This document shows, piece after piece, positions 33,936 to 42,573 of a DNA stretch of 64,000 nt. The notes beneath the pieces are model-generated. The model was not told where the DNA came from. It searched no databases and was given only the letters and a program-made list of their open reading frames with translations. Where the stretch lies: assembly GCF_037072025.1 (NCBI RefSeq), contig NZ_JAXHDD010000002.1, positions 1 to 64,000 of the forward strand, written 5' to 3'. The DNA is from Pseudogracilibacillus sp037072025 (GTDB lineage Bacteria; Bacillota; Bacilli; Bacillales; Amphibacillaceae). The position numbers and the translations under genes were made by a program. Positions within the stretch are counted from its first letter, which is position 1, and every line of letters starts with the position of its first letter.

Positions 33936-34649
33936 ATGGTATTATTCGGAACGATTGTGAATGGAATATGTATCGTCATTGGTAGTTTAATCGGACTGTT
34001 TATGACGAAAATAAACGATAAATATAAAGAAACTATTATCCAAGGGATTGGTTTAACAATTCTTTTAATTGGACTACAGATGGCTCTTCAGGTCAATTCA
34101 ATTATTATCGTCTTACTAAGTATGCTGACAGGTGCAATAGTGGGGGAATTATTCCGATTGGAAGAGTTATTAAACAGGTTAGGGTATTGGGTAAGTAGGA
34201 GATTAACTAATAAAGATGATAATATAAATGTGTCACAAGCATTCGTTACGGCTTCTTTGTTGTTTGTAGTTGGAGCTATGGCGATTCTAGGTGCACTAGA
34301 TAGTGGTCTAAGGGGAGATCATGAAGTATTATTAACTAAGTCTGTGTTGGACGGATTTACAGCTTTTATACTTACTACGACATTAGGTATAGGTGTGATA
34401 TTATCTGTTATTCCAGTTGTGTTATTTCAAGGATCTATTGCTTTACTGGCGAGTCAAATAGAAAAGCTAATCCCTGAAGAGGTTTTTAATGATTTATTAG
34501 TGGATATTACAGCAGTTGGTGGCCTATTAATTGTTGCAATCGGTCTAAACTTGTTGAAATTAACCCAAATTAGAGTAACAAACTTATTACCTGCAATATT
34601 CATGGTCGTTGTTTTTGTTTATTTGAATCACATGTTATTTATCAATTAA
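33936..34649 (+). CDS. DUF554 membrane protein
   Basis: The 237-residue protein has about seven hydrophobic segments and begins FGTIVNGICIVIGSLIGL, the typical start of the DUF554 (YqgA/YdfK) family of inner-membrane proteins. The LDGFTAFILTTTLGIGVILSVIPV segment near residues 138-160 also fits. Function is unknown; no transport motif is evident. The stop codon overlaps that of the convergent yyaC gene by 3 bp. Confidence 0.85.
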   Translation: MVLFGTIVNGICIVIGSLIGLFMTKINDKYKETIIQGIGLTILLIGLQMALQVNSIIIVLLSMLTGAIVGELFRLEELLNRLGYWVSRRLTNKDDNINVSQAFVTASLLFVVGAMAILGALDSGLRGDHEVLLTKSVLDGFTAFILTTTLGIGVILSVIPVVLFQGSIALLASQIEKLIPEEVFNDLLVDITAVGGLLIVAIGLNLLKLTQIRVTNLLPAIFMVVVFVYLNHMLFIN

Positions 34650-35251
34650 ACGGATTTATTATATCCTTTTAAGTTAGTAGCTTGATTCGAATTATAATGC
34701 TGTAGCCAGAAGTCTATTTTCTTTAACACAAGGGCAATTTTATATGCCATATCATGCACAAGAGAAAGCCGCGTACTTTGTAAAACAGCATAATCCATGA
34801 ATCCGCCTATATTTACTACACCTATAATATAGGCGTCACCGACAGCAGGTAATTCCTTCTTTAAAGCAGCTCCCGGCTTTAGAGGGCCAGAACCACTAAT
34901 TAAGTTTCCAATGGATGAATTTTTTCCTAAAGATGCATCAATTGCGATAATAAATGGATCTCTATAAGACATTTTAATTTTTTGGATTGATTCTTCCAAA
35001 TTCACAGCATGCACTGGATGATGAAGTGTTCCATAAACCTTAATTTGCGTCGGTCTCATTTGAGTAAGCAACGTACCTGTTAATGGACCTAAAGAATCTC
35101 CAGTGGAACGATCGGTACCAATGCAAAGAACGATTAAGTTTGTATAGTATTTTGGCAAACATGTTATAAGAATGTCACTAGTTAATTTAATTGCTAAAGG
35201 ATCTTTATAGTGTACATGATTCACGTCATTATTTTGAACTGGATTATTCAT
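34646..35251 (-). CDS. yyaC: Spore protease YyaC
   Basis: YyaC (DUF1256) is a sporulation-associated protein related to germination protease GPR, and is a marker of spore formers. The 201 residues carry the family blocks LCIGTDRSTGDSLGPLTG near residues 42-58, HHPVHAVNLEE, FIIAIDASLGK and GSGPLKPGAALKKELPAVGD. Compared with B. subtilis it has a different N-terminus and a C-terminal extension of about 20 residues. It is in the yyaC position between spo0J and yyzM-ychF but points against its neighbours. Confidence 0.92.
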   Translation of the reverse strand: MNNPVQNNDVNHVHYKDPLAIKLTSDILITCLPKYYTNLIVLCIGTDRSTGDSLGPLTGTLLTQMRPTQIKVYGTLHHPVHAVNLEESIQKIKMSYRDPFIIAIDASLGKNSSIGNLISGSGPLKPGAALKKELPAVGDAYIIGVVNIGGFMDYAVLQSTRLSLVHDMAYKIALVLKKIDFWLQHYNSNQATNLKGYNKSV

Positions 35252-35551
35252 TTAGAAATGTTCCTTCCATATTGTATTAGGTTTTAAAAAAAGTAAACGA
35301 CGTTCCACAACTGTCGAGACTTTAGTTATCGGGCAAGATTTCTAATAGTATACGTTTTAAAACACAACAATATACATTCCGTATTGAAGCTAATTTGTTC
35401 AGAAAACAGTAAAATAAGCAGTCGTTTATATTAATTTCTATTATGAAAATGATATAATAAGTACGAAAAACTACTAATTTAATTACTGGATAGCATCAAT
35501 AGTAAATTGTTTATTATAATGAAGGATTTAAAATAAGAAAGGATAATGGAA
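35252..35551. promoter_or_regulatory. Divergent promoter region between yyaC and yyzM
   Basis: No gene is seen in these 300 bp. They must hold the promoters of yyaC (minus) and yyzM-ychF (plus). TATAATAAG at 35453..35461 is the clearest -10-like element. Confidence 0.4.
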
Positions 35552-35752
35552 ATGGATAAAAAGCAATTTTCATTAAATGATATTGTCGAGATGAAAAAAC
35601 AACATCCTTGTGGTGAAAATAAGTGGAGAATAATTCGGATGGGAATGGATATACGAATTAAATGTTTAGGTTGTGACAGAAGTGTGCTTATACCAAGAAA
35701 CGAATTTCAAAAGAAATTAAAGAAAATTATTGAAAAAAGTGAAAAAGAATAA
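35552..35752 (+). CDS. yyzM: DUF951 protein YyzM
   Basis: This 66-residue protein is highly conserved in Firmicutes and lies just before ychF. It has FSLNDIVEMKKQHPCGENKWRIIRMGMDIRIKC followed by GCDRSVLIPRNEFQKKLKK, nearly identical to YyzM. Two of its three cysteines (CL-GC) form a partial metal-binding motif with the one in HPCG. Function is unknown. AAAGGA is at the right distance (8 bp) for ATG 35552; an ATG at 35546 is too close. Confidence 0.92.
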   Translation: MDKKQFSLNDIVEMKKQHPCGENKWRIIRMGMDIRIKCLGCDRSVLIPRNEFQKKLKKIIEKSEKE

Positions 35753-35925
35753 ATACGTAGTAATAACCAACGAAAAAATGAGTTTTCTTATAAAGAAAAT
35801 TGAATTTTGACTAGTCAACGATAATGAGTTTTTAAATTTTAGCTATTTGTTATTTTAAAATTAAGAAAGTATAATACTAGATAGTTCAGATGAACTAGGG
35901 GACCCTTTTAAGGAGTGGGAATTAG

Positions 35926-37026
35926 ATGTCATTAACAGCAGGAATAGTTGGTCTTCCAAATGTTGGGAAGTCAACATTATTTAATGCAATAACAAAAGCA
36001 GGTGCAGAATCTGCTAATTATCCGTTTTGTACAATTGATCCAAATGTTGGGATTGTGGAAGTTCCGGATGAAAGAATACAAAAGTTAACTGAAGTAGTAA
36101 AACCGAAAAAAACAGTGCCTACTGCATTTGAATTTACGGATATCGCTGGCATTGTAAAAGGGGCAAATAAAGGAGAGGGATTAGGAAATCAGTTTCTTTC
36201 TCATATCAGGCAAGTTGATGCTATTTGTCAAGTCGTGCGTTGTTTTGAAGATGAAAATATTACGCATGTTTCCGGAAAAATAGATCCGATTGATGATATT
36301 GAAACAATTAATCTTGAATTGATTTTGGCTGATTTAGAGACTGTAACACGCCGTTATGAACGTTCAGAAAAATTAGCAAGACAAAAAGAAAAAAAAGCGG
36401 TTCAAGAATTTAATACGATGAAAAAGTTAAAAGAAGGACTTGAAAATGAAATACCAGCCCGAGCTGTAAAGCTAACAGAAGAAGAGATGAAAATAGCAAA
36501 TCAACTACATCTCTTAACAGCAAAGCCAATTTTATATGTTGCAAATGTAAGTGAAGAGGATATAACAGATATTGAAGGAAATAAATATGTTAAACAGGTA
36601 AAAGAATATGCCAAAAAAGATAATGCCGAGGTAATTGTTGTAAGTGCTAAAATTGAAGAAGAAATTGCAGAACTAGATCAAGAAGAAAAGGAACTATTTT
36701 TAGAAGAGTTGGGGATAGAACAATCAGGACTGGATCAATTAATTACCGCATCTTATGAATTATTAGGACTTGCAACATACTTTACTGCAGGGGAACAAGA
36801 GGTAAGAGCTTGGACATTTAAAAAAGGAATGAAAGCACCTCAAGCTGCAGGACTTATTCATACAGACTTTGAGCGAGGATTTATCCGGGCCGAGACAGTG
36901 TCTTATGATGATTTAATGGAAGCTGGATCCATGGTACAAGCTCGAGAGAATGGGAAAGTTAGACTTGAAGGAAAAGATTACTTAGTAAGAGATGGGGATG
37001 TCATTCATTTCCGATTTAATGTATAA
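35926..37026 (+). CDS. ychF: Ribosome-binding ATPase YchF
   Basis: YchF is an Obg-family P-loop protein that prefers ATP and binds ribosomes; it influences stress adaptation. The 366 residues include GLPNVGKST (8-16), the FTDIAGIVKGANKGEGLGN switch II region, the NVSEED motif replacing NKxD, a coiled-coil hairpin, and the C-terminal TGS domain ending in VRDGDVIHFRFNV. GGAG precedes the ATG. It is followed by the rpsF operon, as in B. subtilis (yyaF). Confidence 0.97.
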   Translation: MSLTAGIVGLPNVGKSTLFNAITKAGAESANYPFCTIDPNVGIVEVPDERIQKLTEVVKPKKTVPTAFEFTDIAGIVKGANKGEGLGNQFLSHIRQVDAICQVVRCFEDENITHVSGKIDPIDDIETINLELILADLETVTRRYERSEKLARQKEKKAVQEFNTMKKLKEGLENEIPARAVKLTEEEMKIANQLHLLTAKPILYVANVSEEDITDIEGNKYVKQVKEYAKKDNAEVIVVSAKIEEEIAELDQEEKELFLEELGIEQSGLDQLITASYELLGLATYFTAGEQEVRAWTFKKGMKAPQAAGLIHTDFERGFIRAETVSYDDLMEAGSMVQARENGKVRLEGKDYLVRDGDVIHFRFNV

Positions 37027-37071
37027 GAGATAACAAGCAATATAACGTATAATTTGGGAGAACCAAAAGAG

Positions 37072-37100
37072 TTGTTATTTTAGCATGTTTTTGTTATAAT
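37072..37100 (+). promoter_or_regulatory. Sigma-A promoter of rpsF-ssb-rpsR
   Basis: TTGTTA (37072..37077) and TATAAT (37095..37100) with 17 bp between them. Confidence 0.75.
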
Positions 37101-37129
37101 TTTCATCTGTGGGTAATTGTAAAAATTAC

Positions 37130-37172
37130 TCCTTGCTTTGCCTCATATGAAGGCAAAGCCGTATAGACCAAA
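37130..37172 (+). promoter_or_regulatory. S6:S18 autoregulatory mRNA leader
   Basis: The stem GCTTTGCC/GGCAAAGC with a short loop is followed directly by CCG, then the ribosome site of rpsF. This resembles the conserved leader bound by the S6:S18 dimer, in which a CCG beside the stem mimics the 16S rRNA site. Binding would repress rpsF, ssb and rpsR. Confidence 0.65.
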
Positions 37173-37186
37173 AGGAGGTGCGTAGG

Positions 37187-37477
37187 ATGAGAGATTATGA
37201 AATCATGTATATCATCCGCCCAAATATCGAAGAAGAAGCTAGAAAAGAGTTAATTGAACGCTTTAACGCTATTTTAACAGATAATGGGGCTACAATTGAT
37301 AAAGTAGACGAGTTAGGTTCACGTCGACTTGCATATGAAATTAATAATTTCCGTGATGGTTATTATGTTGTTATTAACTTTAAAGGCGATCACCAAGCTG
37401 TAAATGAATTTGAACGTCAAGCGAAGTTTTCTGATGACATTATTCGCCACATGGTAGTTCGTTTAGATCAACAATAA
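37187..37477 (+). CDS. rpsF: Ribosomal protein bS6
   Basis: A 30S platform protein that binds with S18. The 96 residues begin RDYEIMYIIRPNIEEEARKEL and contain the family's GSRRLAYEINNFRDGYYVVINF. The ATG at 37187 has AAGGAGGTG upstream; a GTG three codons earlier is part of that site. First gene of the rpsF-ssb-rpsR operon. Confidence 0.97.
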   Translation: MRDYEIMYIIRPNIEEEARKELIERFNAILTDNGATIDKVDELGSRRLAYEINNFRDGYYVVINFKGDHQAVNEFERQAKFSDDIIRHMVVRLDQQ

Positions 37478-37492
37478 TAGGGAGTGATTCTG

Positions 37493-37987
37493 GTGTTGAA
37501 TAGAGTCGTTTTAGTCGGAAGGCTAACAAGAGATCCCGATTTACGTTATACTGCAAGTGGAGTAGCAGTTGCTAATTTTACAGTAGCTGCAAATAGGCCG
37601 TTTAGAAATCAGCAAGGAGAACAAGAAGCAGATTTTATTAACTGTGTTGTTTGGCGAAAGACTGCGGAAAACCTTGCAAATTATATGAAAAAAGGCAGTA
37701 TGATCGGAGTAGATGGTAGAATCCAAACACGATCATATGAAGGTCAAGATGGAAAGATGGTTTATGTTACGGAAGTAGTGGCTGAAAATATCCAATTCTT
37801 GGAGTCAAGAGGAGCTTCGCAACAAAGAGGTTCAAGTCCATCTAGTTACAGTCCTAACGAATCATTTCAACATCAAGCACCACCATCCCATAGCCAACCA
37901 TCACAACCAATGGAAGAAAGAACAGCAAATCCATTTCAAAAAGATGGGGAACAAGTAGATATTTCTGACGATGATTTACCGTTTTAG
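37493..37987 (+). CDS. ssb: Single-stranded DNA-binding protein SsbA
   Basis: SsbA coats single-stranded DNA in replication, repair and recombination. The 164 residues have the OB fold (LNRVVLVGRLTRDPDLRYTASG...VTEVVAENIQFLE, residues 1-105), a flexible Ser/Pro/Gln linker, and the acidic C-terminal tip DISDDDLPF that recruits partner proteins. The start is the GTG at 37493, which gives the family's MLNRV start, with GGAGTGA upstream. In the middle of the S6/S18 operon. Confidence 0.97.
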   Translation: MLNRVVLVGRLTRDPDLRYTASGVAVANFTVAANRPFRNQQGEQEADFINCVVWRKTAENLANYMKKGSMIGVDGRIQTRSYEGQDGKMVYVTEVVAENIQFLESRGASQQRGSSPSSYSPNESFQHQAPPSHSQPSQPMEERTANPFQKDGEQVDISDDDLPF

Positions 37988-38024
37988 ATATATTTAATGA
38001 CATTTAAAGTAAGGAGTGATACTT

Positions 38025-38249
38025 ATGAGACGTGGTCGTCCAAGACGTCGTAAAGTGTGTTATTTTACAGCGAACGGAATTACACATATCGACTATAAAG
38101 ATGTTGATTTACTAAGAAGATTTATTTCTGAACGCGGAAAAATTCTTCCACGAAGAGTAACTGGAACATCTGCTAAATATCAACGTAAATTAACTATTGC
38201 AATTAAACGTGCTCGAGCAATGGCATTACTACCATTTGTTAGTGAATAA
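38025..38249 (+). CDS. rpsR: Ribosomal protein bS18
   Basis: A 74-residue 30S protein, partner of S6. It has RRRKVCYFTANGITHIDYKDVDLLRRFISERGKILPRRVTG, matching bS18, and the lysine/arginine-rich TSAKYQRKLTIAIKRAR tail. Only one Cys is kept, so a zinc site is unlikely. AAGGAGTGA precedes the ATG at 38025. The 84-bp repeat begins 3 bp after the stop codon, before the operon's terminator. Confidence 0.97.
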   Translation: MRRGRPRRRKVCYFTANGITHIDYKDVDLLRRFISERGKILPRRVTGTSAKYQRKLTIAIKRARAMALLPFVSE

Positions 38250-38251
38250 TT

Positions 38252-38335
38252 TAGAAAACTTGGCTTATCGCCAAGCCTAGGCGAAAGCCTTAGTTGCACT
38301 TATGCAGTAGGAAAGTTTTATACTTTCTTATCTGC
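38252..38335 (+). repeat. 84-bp structured repeat, copy 3
   Basis: Same length and ends as the copies at 6458 and 12864. It is wedged between the rpsR stop codon and the rpsR terminator, so it is transcribed as part of the operon's 3' untranslated region. The three hairpins are all intact. Confidence 0.85.
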
Positions 38336-38386
38336 TAAAAGATTCCTTTTCATATTCTAATAGGATATTGAAAAGGAATTTTTATT
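38336..38386 (+). terminator. Terminator of the rpsF operon
   Basis: AAAAGATTCCTTTTCA pairs imperfectly with TGAAAAGGAATTTTT, followed by ATTTTC. Confidence 0.8.
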
Positions 38387-38410
38387 TTCTTCGTTTTTCT
38401 TATCGTCCAT

Positions 38411-38905
38411 CTATAATTGACGGACTTTTCTTTTTGGATAAATTAAAATAATTTTTATTAAAATGAAAAATATATAAATAGTAGCTAAAAATAAAAACAA
38501 TGAACTTAGTGGGTGGAAAAATGAAATTACCGTAAATAGAAGTAATGGTGTGGTAATTGAAAATGCAGTCATTTTCCAAATAATCGAGAACCGCAACTTT
38601 CTCTTTAAACCTCTTGTAATTAATGTTCCTATGTATGCAATAATGGAAAGTAGTGAAAATACGATTAGAACTAAAACCAAATAGTAAAATATAAAAAAGT
38701 AAATTAATAAGAAAAAAGGATGAATATGTGTTGCTGAAGATTCATTAACCATAATTTGTTCATAAAAAGCAGGTAAAGATGCAATTGCTAATAAGAAGAA
38801 CAAGTAAATAACAGTAATGTCCATTCCAATGCGATTTAACGCAAAGACGGACTGCTTTTTAGGCAGTCTTAAACTATGTAAAAAAGCATCCCAGTAATCT
38901 TTCAT
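38411..38905 (-). CDS. DUF1189-like membrane protein
   Basis: The 164-residue protein has four predicted membrane helices (about residues 30-48, 66-100 as one long or two short segments, 115-135 and 138-158). A KRKLRFSIIWKMTAFSITTPLLLF segment near residue 105 resembles the KRKLxYxxLWxxTxYAxTxPxxL pattern of DUF1189 proteins. The family is of unknown function and usually longer (about 260). AAAGGGA precedes the ATG at 38905; an ATG at 38941 has no ribosome site. It opposes both neighbours. Confidence 0.5.
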   Translation of the reverse strand: MKDYWDAFLHSLRLPKKQSVFALNRIGMDITVIYLFFLLAIASLPAFYEQIMVNESSATHIHPFFLLIYFFIFYYLVLVLIVFSLLSIIAYIGTLITRGLKRKLRFSIIWKMTAFSITTPLLLFTVISFFHPLSSLFLFLATIYIFFILIKIILIYPKRKVRQL

Positions 38906-39118
38906 CAATTTTCGTCCCTTTAGTATTACATTATCTATCATGAATACTATACCATGTTTTTAAACACTCTAACAGAAAATGGACTGTTTGAATAGGATAT
39001 AAAATATAGTAAGTGAAATGTTAAAATTATTATAATTGGTAACCATCAATAACAATTAACAGCTAAATCTGATATTATAATATAATGAAGTATTTGTTTA
39101 GAAACTTGAGGTGTAATG

Positions 39119-40069
39119 ATGAATCAATCAAAAAAAATAACGGATGGAGCTCTATTAACAGCAGTATATATAGTACTTTTACTAATTACAGTATTTATTC
39201 CACCTATCATTATGTTTGGTATTTTTATTTTACCGGTTCCTTTTATAATTTATGCAGCAAGACACGGTATGAAGCCCGCTTTAATTATGTTATTCAGTAC
39301 CATTGTATTATCGTTCGTTTTTGCAACAGTTATTTCTCTGCCAATTACCTTGTTTGCTGGGATCGGGGGTATATTAATAGGGGGAGCAATTTATCGAAAT
39401 CTAAAACCTTATGAAGTATGGGCACAAGGAACATTAGGGTTTATTATTGGAATGGTTTTAGTTCTGTTAGTGCTACAATTTGTTGCAAATATCAATATTT
39501 ATGAAGAAATGGATGTTGTAATTGAAGATTCGATTGCAATGACAAAGGTAATATTCGATCAGCTGGGTCTCGATTCTCAAGCAGAAAAACAAGTTCAACT
39601 ATTTGAAGAGCGAATGTATGTTATTAAAGATTTATTACCTTCCAGTATTGCAATTGGTAGTATATTTTTTGCTTTTATAAGTCAGTGGATTAGTTATAAA
39701 GTAATAAATCGAGTGGAAAACAAAAGATTATCATTTCCTCCTTTTAAAAATTTCAATTTACCTGTTTCCCTTATCTGGATTTATTTTATCGCATTAATTT
39801 TATCTTTTGTCGATCTTGGTGAAGGTAGCGGATTATATTTAATCGTCATGAATGTGGTTGCTTTAACGATTGTACTGATCACCATTCAAGGTTTTTCCTT
39901 TATCTTTTTCTATGCTGATCATAAAAAAGTTCATAAATCAATACCAATAATAATTGTTGTTGTAACTCTTTTACTTCCTTTTTTATTCCTGTTTCTTATT
40001 CGAATTATTGGTATAATTGATTTAGGTTTTTCGTTGAAAGCACGTTTAATCGATGAAAGTAAAAAATAG
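39119..40069 (+). CDS. yybS: YybS family membrane protein (DUF2232)
   Basis: The 316-residue protein has about eight membrane segments and sits immediately before gdpP and rplI, the position of yybS in Bacillus. The N-terminus KKITDGALLTAVYIVLLLITVFIPP and the middle SIAIGSIFFAFISQWISYKVINR fit DUF2232. Function is unknown; distant similarity to ECF-type substrate-binding membrane proteins has been noted for the family. GAGGTG is upstream; either of two adjacent ATGs (39116, 39119) could start it. Confidence 0.88.
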   Translation: MNQSKKITDGALLTAVYIVLLLITVFIPPIIMFGIFILPVPFIIYAARHGMKPALIMLFSTIVLSFVFATVISLPITLFAGIGGILIGGAIYRNLKPYEVWAQGTLGFIIGMVLVLLVLQFVANINIYEEMDVVIEDSIAMTKVIFDQLGLDSQAEKQVQLFEERMYVIKDLLPSSIAIGSIFFAFISQWISYKVINRVENKRLSFPPFKNFNLPVSLIWIYFIALILSFVDLGEGSGLYLIVMNVVALTIVLITIQGFSFIFFYADHKKVHKSIPIIIVVVTLLLPFLFLFLIRIIGIIDLGFSLKARLIDESKK

Positions 40070-40092
40070 GTGAGGAAATTTAGGAGTTGAAC

Positions 40093-42066
40093 ATGTTGGA
40101 ACATTTTTGGGAAAAATTAAAGAACAATTATATATGGGCTATATATGTTCTCTCTTTTATAACGGTATGTGTACTATTTTATTTTCATTGGATTATTGGG
40201 CTTATTTTTACCATTCTTTTTGTTGTTGCTTTTATTTATTATAATCGTGAAGAAAGAAAGATTGAAAAAACTCAATTGGAGAATATGTCCCAATTATCGT
40301 ATCAAATTAAAGATGCTGGAGAAAAAGTATTTTTAAACATGCCGATTGGGATTATTATATATAATGAAAAATTTCAAATAAAGTGGGTAAATCCTTTTAT
40401 TCATAACTTAGTTGAGGATGAATCCTCCTTTTTTGGTAAGTCTTTAGATATTTTTTCAGAAGATCTTATACCTCAGCTTAAAAAAGAAAAGGATGTAATT
40501 TGGTTAAGTATAAATGGATTACAATTGAAAACAAAGGTGGATTATTCTAACCAAACTCTCTTTTTATTTAATCGTACAGAAGAAAAGCGTTTGGAAAAAC
40601 AATATTATAATGAGCAATTAGTGCTTGCAACAATTTATTTAGATAACTATGAAGAACTTTCTCGAAATATGAGTGATAATGTCAAAAGTCAACTGAATTC
40701 AATCGTAACATCTCACTTAAATAAATGGGCCGATGACTATCATTTTTATTTAAAAAGAACATCTCAAGATCGTTTTATTGGGGTTTTAACGAAGCAGACA
40801 TTAGAAATGCTTGAGAAATCAAGATTTGAAATTTTAGATGAAATAAGATCAATCAATATAGAAGAAGTACAAAGAAATCCGATTACTTTAAGTATTGGTA
40901 TTGGTGTAGGAAATGTACCGATTCCGGAATTGGCAAAATTGTCTCAATCTAGTTTAGACCTTGCGTTAGGCCGCGGTGGAGATCAAATTGCTATTAGAGA
41001 CGAAACTGGTAAAGTTCGTTTTTACGGTGGAAAAACAAATCCAATGGAAAAGCGGACCAGAGTAAGGGCAAGAGTAATTTCCCATGCACTAAAGGAATTA
41101 GTGCAAGAAAGTGATAATGTTCTTATTATGGGGCATAAAGCACCAGATATGGATTCATTGGGTGCAACAATTGGAGTCCTTAATATTGCTAAATCAAATA
41201 ATGTAGAAGGGTTTATTGTTTTTGATGAAAATGACTCTACAACAGGAGTTGCTCGTGTAATTGAAATGGTAAAGAAAGAAGAAGGATTATGGAAACATTT
41301 CATTGGTCCAGACGAAGCGGATGCTATTTATACGAGCCGTAGTTTAGTTGTAGTCGTTGATACTCACCGACCATCTCTTGTAGCACATGAAAAGCTTCTT
41401 CGAAATGCCGAATATAAAGTCGTTATTGACCATCACCGAAGAGGTGAAGATTTTATTAATAATCCGACACTCGTTTATATGGAGCCGTATGCATCGTCTA
41501 CATCCGAGTTAGTAACTGAATTAATTGAATATCAACCAAATAAAAAGAAATTATCTACATTGGAAGCGACTTCGTTACTAGCGGGGATAATAGTTGATAC
41601 GAAAAGTTTCGCACTTCGAACAGGATCTAGAACTTTTGATGCTGCATCTTATTTAAGATCAAAAGGTGCGGATCCAATATTAATCCAAAAGTTTCTTAAG
41701 GAAGATTTAAGCACATTAGTAAAAAGAAATAAATTAATAGAAAGAGCCTATATTTATCGTGATTCTTTAGCAATCGTAAAAGGAGATGAATCTTTTTATA
41801 ATCAAATTATTATAGCGCAAGCAGCTGATACATTACTAACGGTAGATAATGTAACAGCATCCTTTGTCATTGCCTGGAGAAGTGAAGAAACAGTATCTAT
41901 TAGTGCACGCTCATTAGGAGATGTCAATGTACAATTAATTATGGAAGAGATGAACGGCGGGGGGCATTTGACAAATGCAGCTACACAAATAAAAGGATTG
42001 ACGATAGACGAAGTAGAAGAAAAATTAAAAGAAATTATTAATAAATATTTAGAGGGGAGAACGTAA
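40093..42066 (+). CDS. gdpP: Cyclic di-AMP phosphodiesterase GdpP
   Basis: GdpP degrades c-di-AMP to pApA and so controls potassium, osmolyte and cell-wall homeostasis. The 657 residues have two N-terminal membrane helices (about 14-32 and 36-52), a degenerate heme-binding PAS domain, and a degenerate GGDEF domain (SIGIGVGNVPIPELAKLSQSSLDLALGRGGDQ). The DHH/DHHA1 hydrolase core has GHKAPDMDSLGAT, VIDHHRRGEDF and the C-terminal GGGHLTNAATQ. AGGAG lies before ATG 40093. It is followed after 1 bp by rplI, as in B. subtilis (yybT-rplI). Confidence 0.97.
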   Translation: MLEHFWEKLKNNYIWAIYVLSFITVCVLFYFHWIIGLIFTILFVVAFIYYNREERKIEKTQLENMSQLSYQIKDAGEKVFLNMPIGIIIYNEKFQIKWVNPFIHNLVEDESSFFGKSLDIFSEDLIPQLKKEKDVIWLSINGLQLKTKVDYSNQTLFLFNRTEEKRLEKQYYNEQLVLATIYLDNYEELSRNMSDNVKSQLNSIVTSHLNKWADDYHFYLKRTSQDRFIGVLTKQTLEMLEKSRFEILDEIRSINIEEVQRNPITLSIGIGVGNVPIPELAKLSQSSLDLALGRGGDQIAIRDETGKVRFYGGKTNPMEKRTRVRARVISHALKELVQESDNVLIMGHKAPDMDSLGATIGVLNIAKSNNVEGFIVFDENDSTTGVARVIEMVKKEEGLWKHFIGPDEADAIYTSRSLVVVVDTHRPSLVAHEKLLRNAEYKVVIDHHRRGEDFINNPTLVYMEPYASSTSELVTELIEYQPNKKKLSTLEATSLLAGIIVDTKSFALRTGSRTFDAASYLRSKGADPILIQKFLKEDLSTLVKRNKLIERAYIYRDSLAIVKGDESFYNQIIIAQAADTLLTVDNVTASFVIAWRSEETVSISARSLGDVNVQLIMEEMNGGGHLTNAATQIKGLTIDEVEEKLKEIINKYLEGRT

Positions 42067-42067
42067 A

Positions 42068-42514
42068 ATGAAAGTTATTTTCTTAAAAGATGTAAAAGGA
42101 AAAGGGAAAAAAGGAGAAGTAAAAGATGTTTCTGTAGGTTATGCTAATAATTATTTATTTAAAAATAATCTAGCTGAAGAAGCAACACCAGGGAACTTAA
42201 AAAAATTAAACGTACAAAAGCAAAAAGAGGCCGAAAGAGAACAAGAAGAAAAGTCTATTGCTGAACAATTAAAAGCTAAGCTAGCTGAAACGACTGTCCT
42301 TATAAAAGCTAAATCAGGTGAAGGTGGTCGCCTGTTTGGATCGATAACAAGTAAACAAATTGCAGATGAACTAAAGAAAAAACACAAACTAGATGTAGAT
42401 AGACGGAAAATTGAATTGAAAGATCCAATTCGATCATTAGGCCACCATAAAATACCAGTAAAATTGCATCATGAAATAAACGGAACTATAACTGTTCATG
42501 TAACGGAAGAATAA
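42068..42514 (+). CDS. rplI: Ribosomal protein bL9
   Basis: A 50S protein with two RNA-binding domains joined by a long helix. The 148 residues begin MKVIFLKDVKGKGKKGEVKDVSVGYANNYLF, the bL9 signature. They continue with a lysine/glutamate-rich helix (about 42-75), then GSITSKQIADEL and HKIPVKLHHEI. GAGGGGAG lies at the end of gdpP, and the one-base gap implies coupled translation. Confidence 0.98.
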   Translation: MKVIFLKDVKGKGKKGEVKDVSVGYANNYLFKNNLAEEATPGNLKKLNVQKQKEAEREQEEKSIAEQLKAKLAETTVLIKAKSGEGGRLFGSITSKQIADELKKKHKLDVDRRKIELKDPIRSLGHHKIPVKLHHEINGTITVHVTEE

Positions 42515-42573
42515 TTTTTTAAAAATAAAGAACGACTTCCTATATTATTAGGAAGATAAAGGATGAATGAAGT

